Below, in pieces: positions 44,524 to 53,309 of a DNA stretch of 64,000 nt (position 1 is the stretch's first letter; the number at the start of each line of letters is the position of its first letter). This stretch comes from Streptomyces dangxiongensis (GTDB lineage Bacteria > Actinomycetota > Actinomycetes > Streptomycetales > Streptomycetaceae). The notes under the pieces were generated by a model. The model was given only the letters and a program-made list of their open reading frames with translations. It searched no databases and was not told the DNA's origin. The stretch covers positions 1,426,001 through 1,490,000 of the forward strand of contig NZ_CP033073.1 in the NCBI RefSeq assembly GCF_003675325.1. The letters are read 5' to 3'. A program made the position numbers and the translations under genes.

Positions 44524-45687
44524 ATGAGTTCCCTGTTCACCTCCCTCACCCTGCGCTCCCTTGAGATACCCAACCGGGTCTGGATGTCCCCGATGTGCAT
44601 GTACTCCGCAGCCCCCGAGGGCCCGGACACCGGTGCGCCCACCGACTTCCACCTCACCCACCTGGCCTCCCGCGCCGTCGGCGGAGCGGGCCTGGTCATG
44701 GCCGAGGCCACCGGCGTCCGGCCCGACGGGCGCATCAGCCCCTGGGACCTGGGCCTGTGGAACGACCGCCAGCAGGAGGCGTTCACCCGCATCACCGAGG
44801 CCATCAAGGCGCACGGTGCCGTCCCGGCCATCCAGCTCGCGCACGCCGGGCGCAAGGCATCGGTGGACAAGCCCTGGCTGTCCGACCGCTACCTGACCGA
44901 GTCCGAGGGCGGCTGGCAGCCCGTCGCCCCCAGCGCGATCGCCTACGACGGCCTTGCTGTCCCCCGCGAGCTGACCGTGGACGAGATCCAGCAGCTCGTA
45001 CGCGACTTCGCCGACTCCGCGCGGCGCGCGCTGGCCGCCGGGTTCCAGGTGGTTGAGGTGCACGGCGCCCACGGCTACCTGATCAACTCCTTCCTCTCCC
45101 CGGCCTCCAACCACCGCACCGACGCCTACGGCGGCAGTTTCGAGAACCGGATCCGCTTCGCCCTGGAGGTCGTCGACGCGGTCCGCGCGGTGTGGCCCGA
45201 GGACCTGCCGGTGTTCTTCCGTACCTCGGCCACCGACTGGCTGACCGAGAACCCCGAGGACACCCGCGAGGGCTGGACCGGGGACGACACCGTGCGCCTG
45301 GCCAAGGAACTCCAGGCCCGCGGCGTCGATCTGCTTGACGTGTCCACCGGCGGCATGGTCCGCGACGCCAAGATCGTCGCCGGACCGAACTACCAGGTCC
45401 CCTTCGCCACCCAGGCCCGCCAAGCCACCGGCATCCCCACCGCAGCCGTCGGCATCATCACCGAACCGCGGCAGGCGGAGGAGATCCTCACCAGCGGGCG
45501 GGCCGACGCCGTCTTCCTCGGCCGCGAACTGCTCCGCAACGCCTACTGGGCCCAGCACGCCGCGCTCGCACTCGACGCCGAGCCGACCTGGCCGGACCAG
45601 TACGCCTACGTCGTCCAGCGCCGCAAGCGCTGCCCCCCACCCCTTACAGCCTCCGCCGCTCTGCCCTCACCAGTGAAGACGCGCTGA
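44524..45687 (+). CDS. NADH:flavin oxidoreductase, YqjM-type old yellow enzyme
   Basis: A 387-residue TIM-barrel flavoprotein reducing activated C=C bonds of enones or nitro compounds with NAD(P)H. Key regions: VWMSPMCMYSA (FMN site with the class-typical Cys), AIQLAHAGRKAS, EVHGAHGYLINSFLSPASNH (substrate histidines), RTDAYGGSFENRIRFA, and the C-terminal ADAVFLGRELLRN phosphate loop. ATG at 44524 gives the usual SSLFTSLTLRSLEIPNR opening. The promoter must lie in the relic upstream. A broken SDR follows after 22 bp and was probably its operon partner. Confidence 0.93.
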   Translation: MSSLFTSLTLRSLEIPNRVWMSPMCMYSAAPEGPDTGAPTDFHLTHLASRAVGGAGLVMAEATGVRPDGRISPWDLGLWNDRQQEAFTRITEAIKAHGAVPAIQLAHAGRKASVDKPWLSDRYLTESEGGWQPVAPSAIAYDGLAVPRELTVDEIQQLVRDFADSARRALAAGFQVVEVHGAHGYLINSFLSPASNHRTDAYGGSFENRIRFALEVVDAVRAVWPEDLPVFFRTSATDWLTENPEDTREGWTGDDTVRLAKELQARGVDLLDVSTGGMVRDAKIVAGPNYQVPFATQARQATGIPTAAVGIITEPRQAEEILTSGRADAVFLGRELLRNAYWAQHAALALDAEPTWPDQYAYVVQRRKRCPPPLTASAALPSPVKTR

Positions 45688-45709
45688 ACCACCGCACAGG
45701 GAGATCCCC

Positions 45710-45948
45710 GTGAACCACCTGCAGCACAAGGTCATCGTCATCACCGTCGCCGCCGCCCGCGGCCAGGAAGACCTCGACCAGCTGGTCGCCGACATCAAGA
45801 AGGCCGGCGGCACCGCAACCGCCCGGCTCACCGACGTCACCGACGCCGCGGACATGCAGGCGCTGGCCGACTTCACCGTCGACACCTACGGGCGTATCGA
45901 CGTCCTCGTCAACAACGCCGGACTGATGCTCTTCTCGTACTGGAAAGA
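45710..45948 (+). pseudogene. SDR gene, deleted inside and cut by an insertion element
   Basis: Starts MNHLQHKVIVIT, then jumps to AAARGQEDLDQLVADIKKAG, skipping the TGxxxGIG cofactor loop. It continues through TDVTDAADMQALADFTVDTY and RIDVLVNNAGLMLFSYWKDL, where transposase sequence on the other strand begins. The catalytic tyrosine and C-terminus are lost. GTG at 45710 retains GGGAGA. Confidence 0.8.
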
Positions 45949-45949
45949 T

Positions 45950-46345
45950 CTGAGCTGTCGATGCCCTGGTAGCCCGGAAGAATCCGGAAAAGCAGGGACT
46001 GGATCGCGCCGAAAGCCCGCTCCACCGCCTGCTTGTCGGTCGGCCGAAGCACCCGACTCGGCCGGATCGTCGCGCCGATCACCCGCTGAACCTCGATCAG
46101 GTGGTGATTCTTGTACACCGAGCCATGGTCGGTGGTCACGGTCTCCGTGGCGAAGAACGGCAGCCCGGCTACCTTGCCGTCAGTGAACTCCGCGATCACG
46201 CTGCCGGGGACCCCGGGGTAGGCCCACTCCATCTCCTCGCCCCAGTCCGGTCGCATGGGCAGCGGCATCATGACGTCCCGCAAGATCATGGCGACGTCTA
46301 CCGAGGTGTCCGAGACCAACGTGAGCCGGAAAGCGACAATCGAAT
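45950..46345 (-). pseudogene. Mu-type integrase-core transposase fragment
   Basis: The minus strand reads FRLTLVSDTSVDVAMILRDV, MRPDWGEEMEWAYPGVPGSV, then TVTTDHGSVYKNHHLIEVQR and VLRPTDKQAVERAFGAIQSL. That is the rve catalytic core with the second aspartate (TDHG) and the glutamate of KQAVERAFG, as in Mu-like Streptomyces transposases. Both ends are missing. It separates the SDR and YciI-like genes. Confidence 0.75.
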
Positions 46346-46845
46346 GCGACGAGCTGCTGCACGAGCACTGGTCCTGCATGGATCGGTACGCGAAGGAGAT
46401 GATCGCCCGGGGCCCGACCTTCGCCGACGACGACACCCCCACCGGGAGCGTGCACATCCTGGACCTCACCGATCCCGCCGCTGCCCGCGCGTTCGCCTTC
46501 GACGAGCCGAACTACCAGGCCGGCGCCTACCGGGACGTGCTGCTGCGACGGTGGCGCAACACGCTCGGGCGCACCATGTGGGACTTCCCCGGCGGCCGGA
46601 CCGGCGGCAACCGGTATCTGGTGCTCGGCCTCGGCACCGGGCACGCCGCCGACCTCGCGGTGCCGCCCGACCGCGACGAGTTGATCGCCTACGGGCCGCT
46701 GCTGACCGACGACGGCGCCACCTGGCTGGGCACGGCGGCGCTTCTGCGGGCGCCGGACACGGACACGGCACGCGCCATCCTGACCCCGGACCGGTACGCC
46801 GCCATCGAGGTGCACAACTGGCAGTTCGGCGGGCGGCCGTCCTGA
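46255..46845 (+). CDS. YciI-like protein with a 5' end made of insertion-element DNA
   Basis: From about residue 32 this is a YCII-domain protein: ELLHEHWSCMDRYAKEMIAR, TPTGSVHILDLTDPAAARAF, DEPNYQAGAYRDVLLRRWRN, repeated in part by DELIAYGPLLTDDGATWLGT. The first 30 codons overlap, antisense, the transposase relic and have no homologous look. The original N-terminus is thus replaced, and the protein may be made from an ATG inside the relic or not at all. YciI proteins are small ferredoxin-fold enzymes of mostly unknown reaction. Confidence 0.6.
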   Translation: MGSGIMTSRKIMATSTEVSETNVSRKATIECDELLHEHWSCMDRYAKEMIARGPTFADDDTPTGSVHILDLTDPAAARAFAFDEPNYQAGAYRDVLLRRWRNTLGRTMWDFPGGRTGGNRYLVLGLGTGHAADLAVPPDRDELIAYGPLLTDDGATWLGTAALLRAPDTDTARAILTPDRYAAIEVHNWQFGGRPS

Positions 46846-46985
46846 CCGAGGCCGGCCGGGCCCGCGTCACCGCCGAATCCCGTCGGGTCGCTCAGCATCC
46901 CCGTGCTTCATCCGAACCCACGGATGACTCGGCCTGACGCACACCGGCGGACCCGACCCGGACGCGAGCCGTGCATGACGCGGAT

Positions 46986-48392
46986 TCACAGTTGTCTGCT
47001 CCCGAGCCGCGCCAGGTCCGTCAGCCGTTCGCGGAAGCCGTTCGCCAGGGTTTCGGCCGTACGGCGTCCGTGATACGTCGTCTCGTAGCGCAGGGTGCCG
47101 GTCAGCCGGCCCATCTCCATGGTCAGGCCGACCGACAGCGTGGCCGCGCCGGCCAGGGAGGACTGCCGTGTCGCGTATTTGAGCCGGGAGAAGTCCTGGT
47201 GGTAGGGGCTGAGGGCGGTGCGCAGGCCGTGCATCGTTAGCTCGTGTTCCTGTCGCTCGACGATCCAGCCGGTCACCCCGTACAGGCGCAACTCCGCGTG
47301 CGCCAGGGCGTGGCGGAAGAAGGCCGCGTCGCCCTGACGGCCCAGTACGGCCTCGGCGAGCCGGCCGAACGGCAGGTCGGCCGCCGCCGAAGCGTCCCTG
47401 AGGACTCCGTCGACCTGCCGGAACAGTCCGCTCGGCGAGGACTGCCTCAGGTTCACCGGCACCTGGATCATGTTGGAGAACAGGCCCAGGGCGGAGCGGG
47501 TCCCGGGGTGCAGGCGGCCGTGCGAGGGCGTGGAGAGGATCAGCCGCTCGCGGTCGTAGAAGCCGCCGAGTGTCCCGGCCAGTGCCGCCGCGAGCAGCGC
47601 GTACAGGGAGACCCGCTCGCTGCGGGCCGCGCGCAGCAGCAGCCGGGATTCCTCGGCCGACAGGTTCACGGGAACGGTGTCGTAGTGGTGCTGGAGCGAG
47701 AGGAACCCGGTGTCGCGGCCGGGCAGGAGGTCCCCGGATCCGTGGGCGCGCAGCCGGTCCGCCCAGTCCGCCAGGCGGGACCCGGTGTCGAGGCGGGCCC
47801 GAGGGGTGTTCTCGGCGCGGACGAAGTCCACGTAGGAGAAGGCTGGTCGGCCTTCGCCGGCGACGGGGGCGGCCACGCGGCGGTTGTAGAAGTCGGCGAG
47901 GTCGCGCAGGTACACCTGATGGCTCGGCGCGTCGAAGACCAGGTGGTGGAAGCTCGTCAGCAGGACGTGATCGTCGGCGGCCAGCCGCAGCAGGGTGGCC
48001 CGGGAGAGCCGGTCGGTGACGTCGAAAGGCCGCGTGGTCAGGTCGAGGAGGATCTCGTGCAGTTCCCGTCGGCGCAGCGCGTCGCCCAGGTTCACCGTCT
48101 CCAGGGGGAACGGCTCCGGACGCAGGGCCTGCCGCGGCCGGACCACCTGTTCGATCGGCGTCCCGGTGTCGAGCAGCCGCAGACGCAACGCGTCATGGCG
48201 TAAGGCGACGTCGGCGAGTGCGTCGCGTAACGCGCCCACGTCCAGGTGGCCTCGCATGCGGAGAGCGGTGGAGCAGTCGAGGGACACGGCCTTGGGGTAG
48301 GGCTCGTCGTAACACCTCTCCCACTCCCAGCACCATTCCTGGCGTGAGGAGAGGGGAAGACCCTGATCCGGCCCATGGGATGTCACCGTCAT
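46986..48392 (-). CDS. Stand-alone condensation-domain protein
   Basis: A 468-residue protein consisting of one NRPS-type condensation domain. The catalytic HHxxxD motif is HHLVFDA at residues 149-155. Other landmarks are LPLSSRQEWCWEWE at the start (C1-like), RHDALRLRL (C2), and ILSTPSHGRLHPGTRSALGL then FSNMIQVPVNL (C5). Free condensation enzymes join two acyl groups held on carrier proteins or transfer one to a soluble acceptor. A free carrier protein is encoded divergently at 48946, the obvious partner. No adenylation or ketosynthase gene is near. ATG at 48392 fits the family start. Confidence 0.9.
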   Translation of the reverse strand: MTVTSHGPDQGLPLSSRQEWCWEWERCYDEPYPKAVSLDCSTALRMRGHLDVGALRDALADVALRHDALRLRLLDTGTPIEQVVRPRQALRPEPFPLETVNLGDALRRRELHEILLDLTTRPFDVTDRLSRATLLRLAADDHVLLTSFHHLVFDAPSHQVYLRDLADFYNRRVAAPVAGEGRPAFSYVDFVRAENTPRARLDTGSRLADWADRLRAHGSGDLLPGRDTGFLSLQHHYDTVPVNLSAEESRLLLRAARSERVSLYALLAAALAGTLGGFYDRERLILSTPSHGRLHPGTRSALGLFSNMIQVPVNLRQSSPSGLFRQVDGVLRDASAAADLPFGRLAEAVLGRQGDAAFFRHALAHAELRLYGVTGWIVERQEHELTMHGLRTALSPYHQDFSRLKYATRQSSLAGAATLSVGLTMEMGRLTGTLRYETTYHGRRTAETLANGFRERLTDLARLGSRQL

Positions 48393-48945
48393 GACCTGCC
48401 TCGGAGAAGACGTTCGAACCCTGTCGACGCTACCCGCGGCGCAGGGAGAAACCCCTCGTCAAAGCGGTCACGCCACACAACTGTAAAATTCCGGGCAGGG
48501 GTGGGCGGGTGCGTTGTGTTCCTGCCAAGGGCACCTGGGGACACCTCGGCAACACGGCTGGGTCCGGACGGAGCCGGCGGTCAGGCCGTCGCCGAGGCGT
48601 ATGTGCCCGGACTGGACGGGGTCTCCGAGGACCCGCAACGCGACGCCTTTCTCCAGGGCCGAGAAACGGTCGACAACGAGTTCCTCATCGGTGATGAAGA
48701 ATGCGCATCCAGTGAGGTCCGGACCGGATCGAATGTGCCGTAGACCGACTTCAGAAGTGTGGATGAGCCCCGGTGAATCGCCTGCCTGATGACCGTCATG
48801 TCGTATACGTGGCTGCGGAAACTGTCGGCCGAAAATGAACTCGTTGTGCCATCAACGGCTCCCCTCCTTGATCGTGTACGGACTACGCTGACCCGCACGG
48901 GTGCGCCGCCGTCGCCCGCAGGCCCACAGCATCGAGGAGCAGCCC
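48393..48945. other. Divergent intergenic region, possible gene relic
   Basis: No intact gene. On the minus strand, about 48560-48720, the stretch CAFFITDEELVVDRFSALEK then GVALRVLGDPV looks like real protein but has no start. It may be a decayed regulator. Promoters for the condensation and carrier genes must lie here. Confidence 0.35.
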
Positions 48946-49197
48946 GTGAACGACCTTTCCTACAGCGACTTCGAAGGCGCGCTCCGGCAGGCACTGCCCT
49001 TCCTCGACGAGGAGACGCCCATCGACGCGGACACGAGTCTGACGGAACTGGGCCTGGACTCGCTGACGCTGCTCGGACTGGTTGTGGAGCTGGAGGACAG
49101 GTTCTCGGTGGAACTGCCGGACGAGATGCTGGTGATGGAAGCATTCGCGACGCCGTCGACCCTGTGGAGCAGTCTGTCGAAGCTGCCGCGGGCCTGA
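48946..49197 (+). CDS. Stand-alone acyl/peptidyl carrier protein
   Basis: An 83-residue four-helix carrier protein. The phosphopantetheine attachment motif is ELGLDSLTLLGL with Ser39. Helix 2 (VVELEDRFSVELPDEMLVME) is acidic and typical. GTG at 48946 follows GAGGAG. It would carry an acyl or aminoacyl thioester for the condensation protein encoded divergently. RNase J follows 218 bp downstream and is probably unrelated. It resembles carriers of small aminoacyl-transfer pathways more than fatty-acid AcpP, but the cargo is unknown. Confidence 0.9.
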   Translation: MNDLSYSDFEGALRQALPFLDEETPIDADTSLTELGLDSLTLLGLVVELEDRFSVELPDEMLVMEAFATPSTLWSSLSKLPRA

Positions 49198-49414
49198 AGG
49201 GACTTCACCGGCGTCGACTCCTCCGAGGGCGCCCTCCACCGGGCCCGCGCGGAGCACGGTTCAGCCACGCCGGCGTACCGCCCGCACCACTCCCTGTCCC
49301 GGCGCCGGCGTGATCCGATCGCTCCGGGGCACCCACCGCGGGTGGCTCCGCCCCGTCGAAGAGATCACACAGGCGATGGATCAACCAGGCCCGCTCTCCG
49401 GGTAACGTCAAGGT

Positions 49415-51100
49415 ATGAGCCATCCGCACCCTGAACTGAAAGCCGCCCCGCCCCTTCCCGAAGGAGGGCTGCGGGTCATCGCCCTGGGCGGCCTGGGTGA
49501 GATCGGCCGCAACATGACCGTCTTCGAGCACGCCGGCAAACTGCTCATCGTCGACTGTGGCGTGCTGTTCCCCGAGGAGACCCAGCCCGGCGTGGACGTG
49601 ATCCTGCCGGACTTCACCTCGATCCGGGACCGGCTGGACGACATCGTGGCGGTGGTACTCACCCATGGCCACGAGGACCACATCGGCGGCGTCCCCTACC
49701 TGCTGCGTGAGCGGTCCGACATTCCCGTCGTCGGCTCCAAGCTGACGCTGGCGTTCCTGGAGGCCAAGCTCAAGGAACACGGCATCCGGCCGCGCACGGT
49801 GCGGGTGCGGGAGGGCGACCGGCGCGGCTTCGGGCCCTTCGACTGCGAGTTCGTGGCGGTCAACCACTCCATCCCCGACAGCCTCGCGGTCGCGATCCGC
49901 ACAGCCGCCGGGATGGTGCTGCACACCGGCGACTTCAAGATGGACCAGTTCCCTCTCGACGACCGCATCACCGATCTGCGCGCCTTCGCCCGCCTCGGCG
50001 AGGAGGGCGTGGACCTGTTCCTCACCGACTCCACCAACGCGGAAGTACCCGGTTTCACCACCTCCGAGCGTGAGCTGAACCCGGCGATCGAGCAGGTGAT
50101 GCGCACCGCGCCGCGCCGGGTCATCGTCTCCAGCTTCGCCAGCCATGTGCACCGCATCCAGCAGGTCCTGGACGCCGCCCACCAGCACGGCCGCAAGGTC
50201 GCCTTCGTCGGCCGGTCGATGGTCCGCAACATGGGCATCGCCCGTGACCTGGGCTATCTGAAGGTTCCGTCCGGTCTGGTCGTGAACACGAAGGAGCTGG
50301 AGAAGCTCCCGGACCACAAGATCACTCTGGTGTGCACCGGCTCCCAGGGCGAACCGATGGCCGCGCTGTCACGGATGGCCAACCGCGACCACATGATCCG
50401 CATCGGCAAGGGCGACACCGTCCTGCTCGCCAGCTCCCTCATCCCCGGCAACGAGAACGCCATCTACCGGGTGATCAACGGACTCACCCGGTGGGGCGCC
50501 CATGTGGTCCACAAGGGCAACGCCAAGGTGCACGTCTCCGGGCACGCCAGCGCCGGCGAACTCGTCTACTGCTACAACATCGTCAAACCCCGCAACGTCA
50601 TGCCGGTGCACGGCGAATGGCGCCACCTGCGGGCCAACGGCGACCTCGCCATCCGTACGGGTGTCGACCCCGACCGGGTCGTCATCGCCGAGGACGGCGT
50701 CGTCGTCGACCTTGTCGACGGACGCGCGTCAATCACCGGCAAGGTCCCCGCCGGCAACGTCTACGTGGACGGCATGGAAGTCGGTGGCGCGACCGAGGCG
50801 TCCCTCAAGGACCGCCTCACCCTCGCTGCCGAAGGCGTGGTCACGGTGGTGGCGATCGTCGACGCGGACACCGGCGCCCTCGCCGAGGCCCCCGACTTCC
50901 TGGCCCGCGGCTTCGTTCACGACGACACCACGTTCGAGTCGGTCGTCCCCGTCATCGAGAAGACCCTGGCCACCGCGGCCGAGGAAGGCGTCGGGGACGC
51001 GCATCAACTCGAACAGCTCCTCGCCCGCGCCGTGGCGAACTGGGCGTTCCGCACCCACCGCCGCAAGCCCCTCATCATCCCCGTCATCATCGACGCCTGA
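49415..51100 (+). CDS. rnj: Ribonuclease J
   Basis: A 561-residue metallo-beta-lactamase/beta-CASP RNase with both 5' exonuclease and endonuclease activity in mRNA turnover and rRNA maturation. The zinc motif HGHEDHIGG is at 84-92, then HTGDFKMDQFPLDD and SFASHVHRIQQVLDAA of the beta-CASP domain. SGHASAGELVYCYNIVKPRN with MPVHGEWRH and a C-terminal domain ending RRKPLIIPVIIDA complete it. ATG at 49415 fits the family. Streptomycetes usually have a chromosomal rnj elsewhere, so this may be a second copy. A strong hairpin follows. Confidence 0.95.
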   Translation: MSHPHPELKAAPPLPEGGLRVIALGGLGEIGRNMTVFEHAGKLLIVDCGVLFPEETQPGVDVILPDFTSIRDRLDDIVAVVLTHGHEDHIGGVPYLLRERSDIPVVGSKLTLAFLEAKLKEHGIRPRTVRVREGDRRGFGPFDCEFVAVNHSIPDSLAVAIRTAAGMVLHTGDFKMDQFPLDDRITDLRAFARLGEEGVDLFLTDSTNAEVPGFTTSERELNPAIEQVMRTAPRRVIVSSFASHVHRIQQVLDAAHQHGRKVAFVGRSMVRNMGIARDLGYLKVPSGLVVNTKELEKLPDHKITLVCTGSQGEPMAALSRMANRDHMIRIGKGDTVLLASSLIPGNENAIYRVINGLTRWGAHVVHKGNAKVHVSGHASAGELVYCYNIVKPRNVMPVHGEWRHLRANGDLAIRTGVDPDRVVIAEDGVVVDLVDGRASITGKVPAGNVYVDGMEVGGATEASLKDRLTLAAEGVVTVVAIVDADTGALAEAPDFLARGFVHDDTTFESVVPVIEKTLATAAEEGVGDAHQLEQLLARAVANWAFRTHRRKPLIIPVIIDA

Positions 51101-51119
51101 GCCACAGCCCGGCAGCACG

Positions 51120-51152
51120 GCCCCCCGGTTCCGGTCGCGGTCCCGGGGGGGC
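51120..51152 (+). terminator. Terminator after RNase J
   Basis: GCCCCCCGG and CCGGGGGGGC flank a 14-nt loop, about 20 bp past the stop codon. Confidence 0.65.
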
Positions 51153-51612
51153 ATCGAGGCCGGGCACGGGCGTCAGCAGCGGCCCGAGAAGGCCGGGGTG
51201 GCAACGCATCCCACATGGTGAGTCGTCGGGAACACGTCCCGAGGACTGGTGGCGCGAAAACGTGCAGTTCAACGGGGGTCTTACTATCTTGGGGACAGCC
51301 TCCGGAGTATCCGGACCGGCCGGCTCGGGCCAGGCGAGGGCGTGCGGGACCTCGCCCACCCGCAGGCGGCCTTCACCCGCGACAAGGCAACCGGACACGA
51401 CCGAGGCGACCACGTTCGCCGACGGCGTCACAGCACCACCTCATCGACCGGATCCAGCAAGCAGCCGACGAGAGGGGCACGGGGGCTCGGCCGAGTGGAT
51501 ACCCTTCACGGGTTCTGCGGTGCCATAGCATCTGCCCGGCACCGGGCTCGGCACGGGCTCCTCGCGCACCCGGGGCGCACCCCTGACCACCAGCGAGCGG
51601 CGAGGAGTCACT
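51153..51612. other. Gap upstream of the PP2C gene
   Basis: No supportable gene in about 460 bp. The promoter of the phosphatase gene is expected here, but I cannot place it. Confidence 0.4.
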
Positions 51613-52923
51613 GTGAGCGTATGCGGGCCTGACGGGGACGGTGGGCCGACCGCTCGTACTCCGGAGGACGGGGACGGCCGGGGCAGGGCGATGACCTTGG
51701 CGGGGACGCTGGCGGCGGCGGAGACCGCGGCGCCCGTGGAGTCGCTCGACGTGATCGCGCACATGCTCCAGGAGCACCTCGGGGCCGTGTCGGTGTCGTT
51801 CCTGATCACCGACTTCACCGGCAGTTCCGTCGTACGGCTGGGGGCGGCGGGCAGCGTCGACACCGATGAACCCGCCCGGCGCATCACGCTGCGGGGCACC
51901 CTGTACGACGACGTGATCCGCACCCAGCGGCCGGGCGTGGAGGGCAAGGGCGAGGGCGAACTGGTGCGGGTCGTCGCCCCGGTGACCAACCGCGGGGACG
52001 CCATCGGGCTCCTCGAACTGTTCCTGCCCGCGGCGCCGGACGCGGAGGTGATGCGGGCGATCGGCGAGACCGCGCACGCCCTGGCGTACATCGTCATCGC
52101 CAACCGGTCCTACACCGACGTGTACCAGTGGGGACGGCGCACCGTCCCGCTGAGCCTGGCCGCGGAGATCCAGCACCGGCTGCTGCCGGCGTCGCTGGCG
52201 TGCGAGGCGGCGCAGTTCGCGGTGGCCGGGGCGCTGGAGCCGGCCGACCACGTCGGCGGTGACACCTTCGACTACGCGATCGACCGGGACACCGTCCAGC
52301 TCTCCGTCACCGACGCCATGGGTCACAATGTCGACGCCGCGCTGCTGGCCACCCTCGCGGTGGGCGCCCTGCGCCGGGCCCGGCGCGCCGGTGCCGACCT
52401 CGCCGAACAGGCCCGCCAGGCCATGCGCGAGCACGGCCGCCAGAGCTATGTCACCGGCCAGCTCCTGCGTATCAGCCTGATCGACGGCAAGACCGAGTTC
52501 GTCAACGCCGGGCACCCCTGGCCGCTGCGGATGCGGGACGGCCAGGTGCGGGAGATCACCCCGCAGGTCGATATGCCGTTCGGCTTCCGTGTCCCTCACA
52601 GCTACCGGGTCCAGTCGCTGGACCTGCGTCCGGGCGACCGGCTGGTGATGCTGACCGACGGCATGCTGGAGCGCAACGCAGGCAGTCTCGATCTGTCGGA
52701 CCTGATCGTGCGCACCCGTGCGCTGCATCCCCGTGAGGCCGCTCGCACCCTCATCGCGGCGGTCGTCGACGCCAACCAGGGTCACCTGCAGGACGACGCG
52801 ACCGTCATGTGCCTGGACTGGCACGGCACCGACCACTCCCTGCGGGACGCCGACACCGGCGCCGACCTCGCCGACGCCTCCGCCCCGTCGCGGACGAGGC
52901 ACACCGCCGAACCGGCGGGGTGA
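51613..52923 (+). CDS. SpoIIE-type PP2C phosphatase with GAF-like domain
   Basis: A 436-residue soluble regulator. An N-terminal sensory, GAF-like region (about 30-160, LDVIAHMLQEHLGAVSVSFL) precedes the PPM/SpoIIE phosphatase (about 175-400). The phosphatase has QHRLLPASLACEAAQFAVAG, the metal-binding HVGGDTFDY, SVTDAMGHNVDAALLATLAV and MLTDGMLERNAG, and ends LQDDATVMCLDWHG with the final metal aspartates. Such enzymes dephosphorylate anti-anti-sigma proteins and release sigma factors under stress. GTG at 51613 follows GAGGAG. The partner is not encoded nearby, though the HATPase protein at 26076 is of the matching class. Confidence 0.92.
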   Translation: MSVCGPDGDGGPTARTPEDGDGRGRAMTLAGTLAAAETAAPVESLDVIAHMLQEHLGAVSVSFLITDFTGSSVVRLGAAGSVDTDEPARRITLRGTLYDDVIRTQRPGVEGKGEGELVRVVAPVTNRGDAIGLLELFLPAAPDAEVMRAIGETAHALAYIVIANRSYTDVYQWGRRTVPLSLAAEIQHRLLPASLACEAAQFAVAGALEPADHVGGDTFDYAIDRDTVQLSVTDAMGHNVDAALLATLAVGALRRARRAGADLAEQARQAMREHGRQSYVTGQLLRISLIDGKTEFVNAGHPWPLRMRDGQVREITPQVDMPFGFRVPHSYRVQSLDLRPGDRLVMLTDGMLERNAGSLDLSDLIVRTRALHPREAARTLIAAVVDANQGHLQDDATVMCLDWHGTDHSLRDADTGADLADASAPSRTRHTAEPAG

Positions 52924-52924
52924 G

Positions 52925-52995
52925 GGGTGGGCCGCTGTGGGGCGTGGGCGACGGCGCCCGCGCTGTACAGAAGACCGCCGACAGCGAGCCGGACG
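52925..52995 (-). pseudogene. Tiny relic of a hemolysin III gene
   Basis: The minus strand reads VGGLLYSAGAVAHAPQRPTP, matching VGGLLYSAGAVVYALQRPDP of the intact PAQR gene at 22308-23138, and the DNA itself aligns well. Only about 70 bp remain, directly after the phosphatase stop. Confidence 0.65.
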
Positions 52996-53047
52996 GCTGC
53001 GGCTGCTCCGCCGTCGCCCCCCGGGTGACCCACTGCGGGAGACGCAT

Positions 53048-53089
53048 GTGGCTGGGGCCCGCATCCCGAAGGATGCGGGCCCCAGCCAC
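53048..53089 (-). terminator. Terminator of cold-shock copy B
   Basis: A perfect 19-bp stem (GTGGCTGGGGCCCGCATCC and complement) with loop CGAA, 17 bp past the cold-shock stop. It is also well placed to end the convergent phosphatase message. Confidence 0.85.
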
Positions 53090-53105
53090 ACGGTGCGCGT
53101 CAGCG

Positions 53106-53309
53106 TCAGGCCGGAACGATGTTCTCGGCCGTCGGGCCCTTCTGGCCCTGCGCGATGTCGAAGGTCACCTTCTGGCCTTCGAGCAGCTCGCGGAAGCCCT
53201 GCGCGGCGATGTTCGAGTAGTGGGCGAACACGTCGGCGCCGCCACCGTCCTGCTCGATGAAGCCGAAGCCCTTTTCCGCGTTGAACCACTTCACGGTACC
53301 AGCAGCCAT
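53106..53309 (-). CDS. Cold-shock protein, CspA family (copy B)
   Basis: A 67-residue cold-shock domain protein with the same amino-acid sequence as copy A at 29269-29472 ([23 protein letters not shown]2 VFAHYSNI, end TAENIVPA). The ribosome site and about 200 bp of leader are also nearly identical. Its terminator is longer. Both copies appear intact and could be expressed together, which would raise dosage of one RNA chaperone. Confidence 0.96.
   Translation of the reverse strand: MAAGTVKWFNAEKGFGFIEQDGGGADVFAHYSNIAAQGFRELLEGQKVTFDIAQGQKGPTAENIVPA

Noticed and set aside
48789-49313. Plus-strand frame overlapping the carrier protein gene
   Set aside because: Out of frame with the carrier protein, which has an exact phosphopantetheine motif and its own ribosome site.
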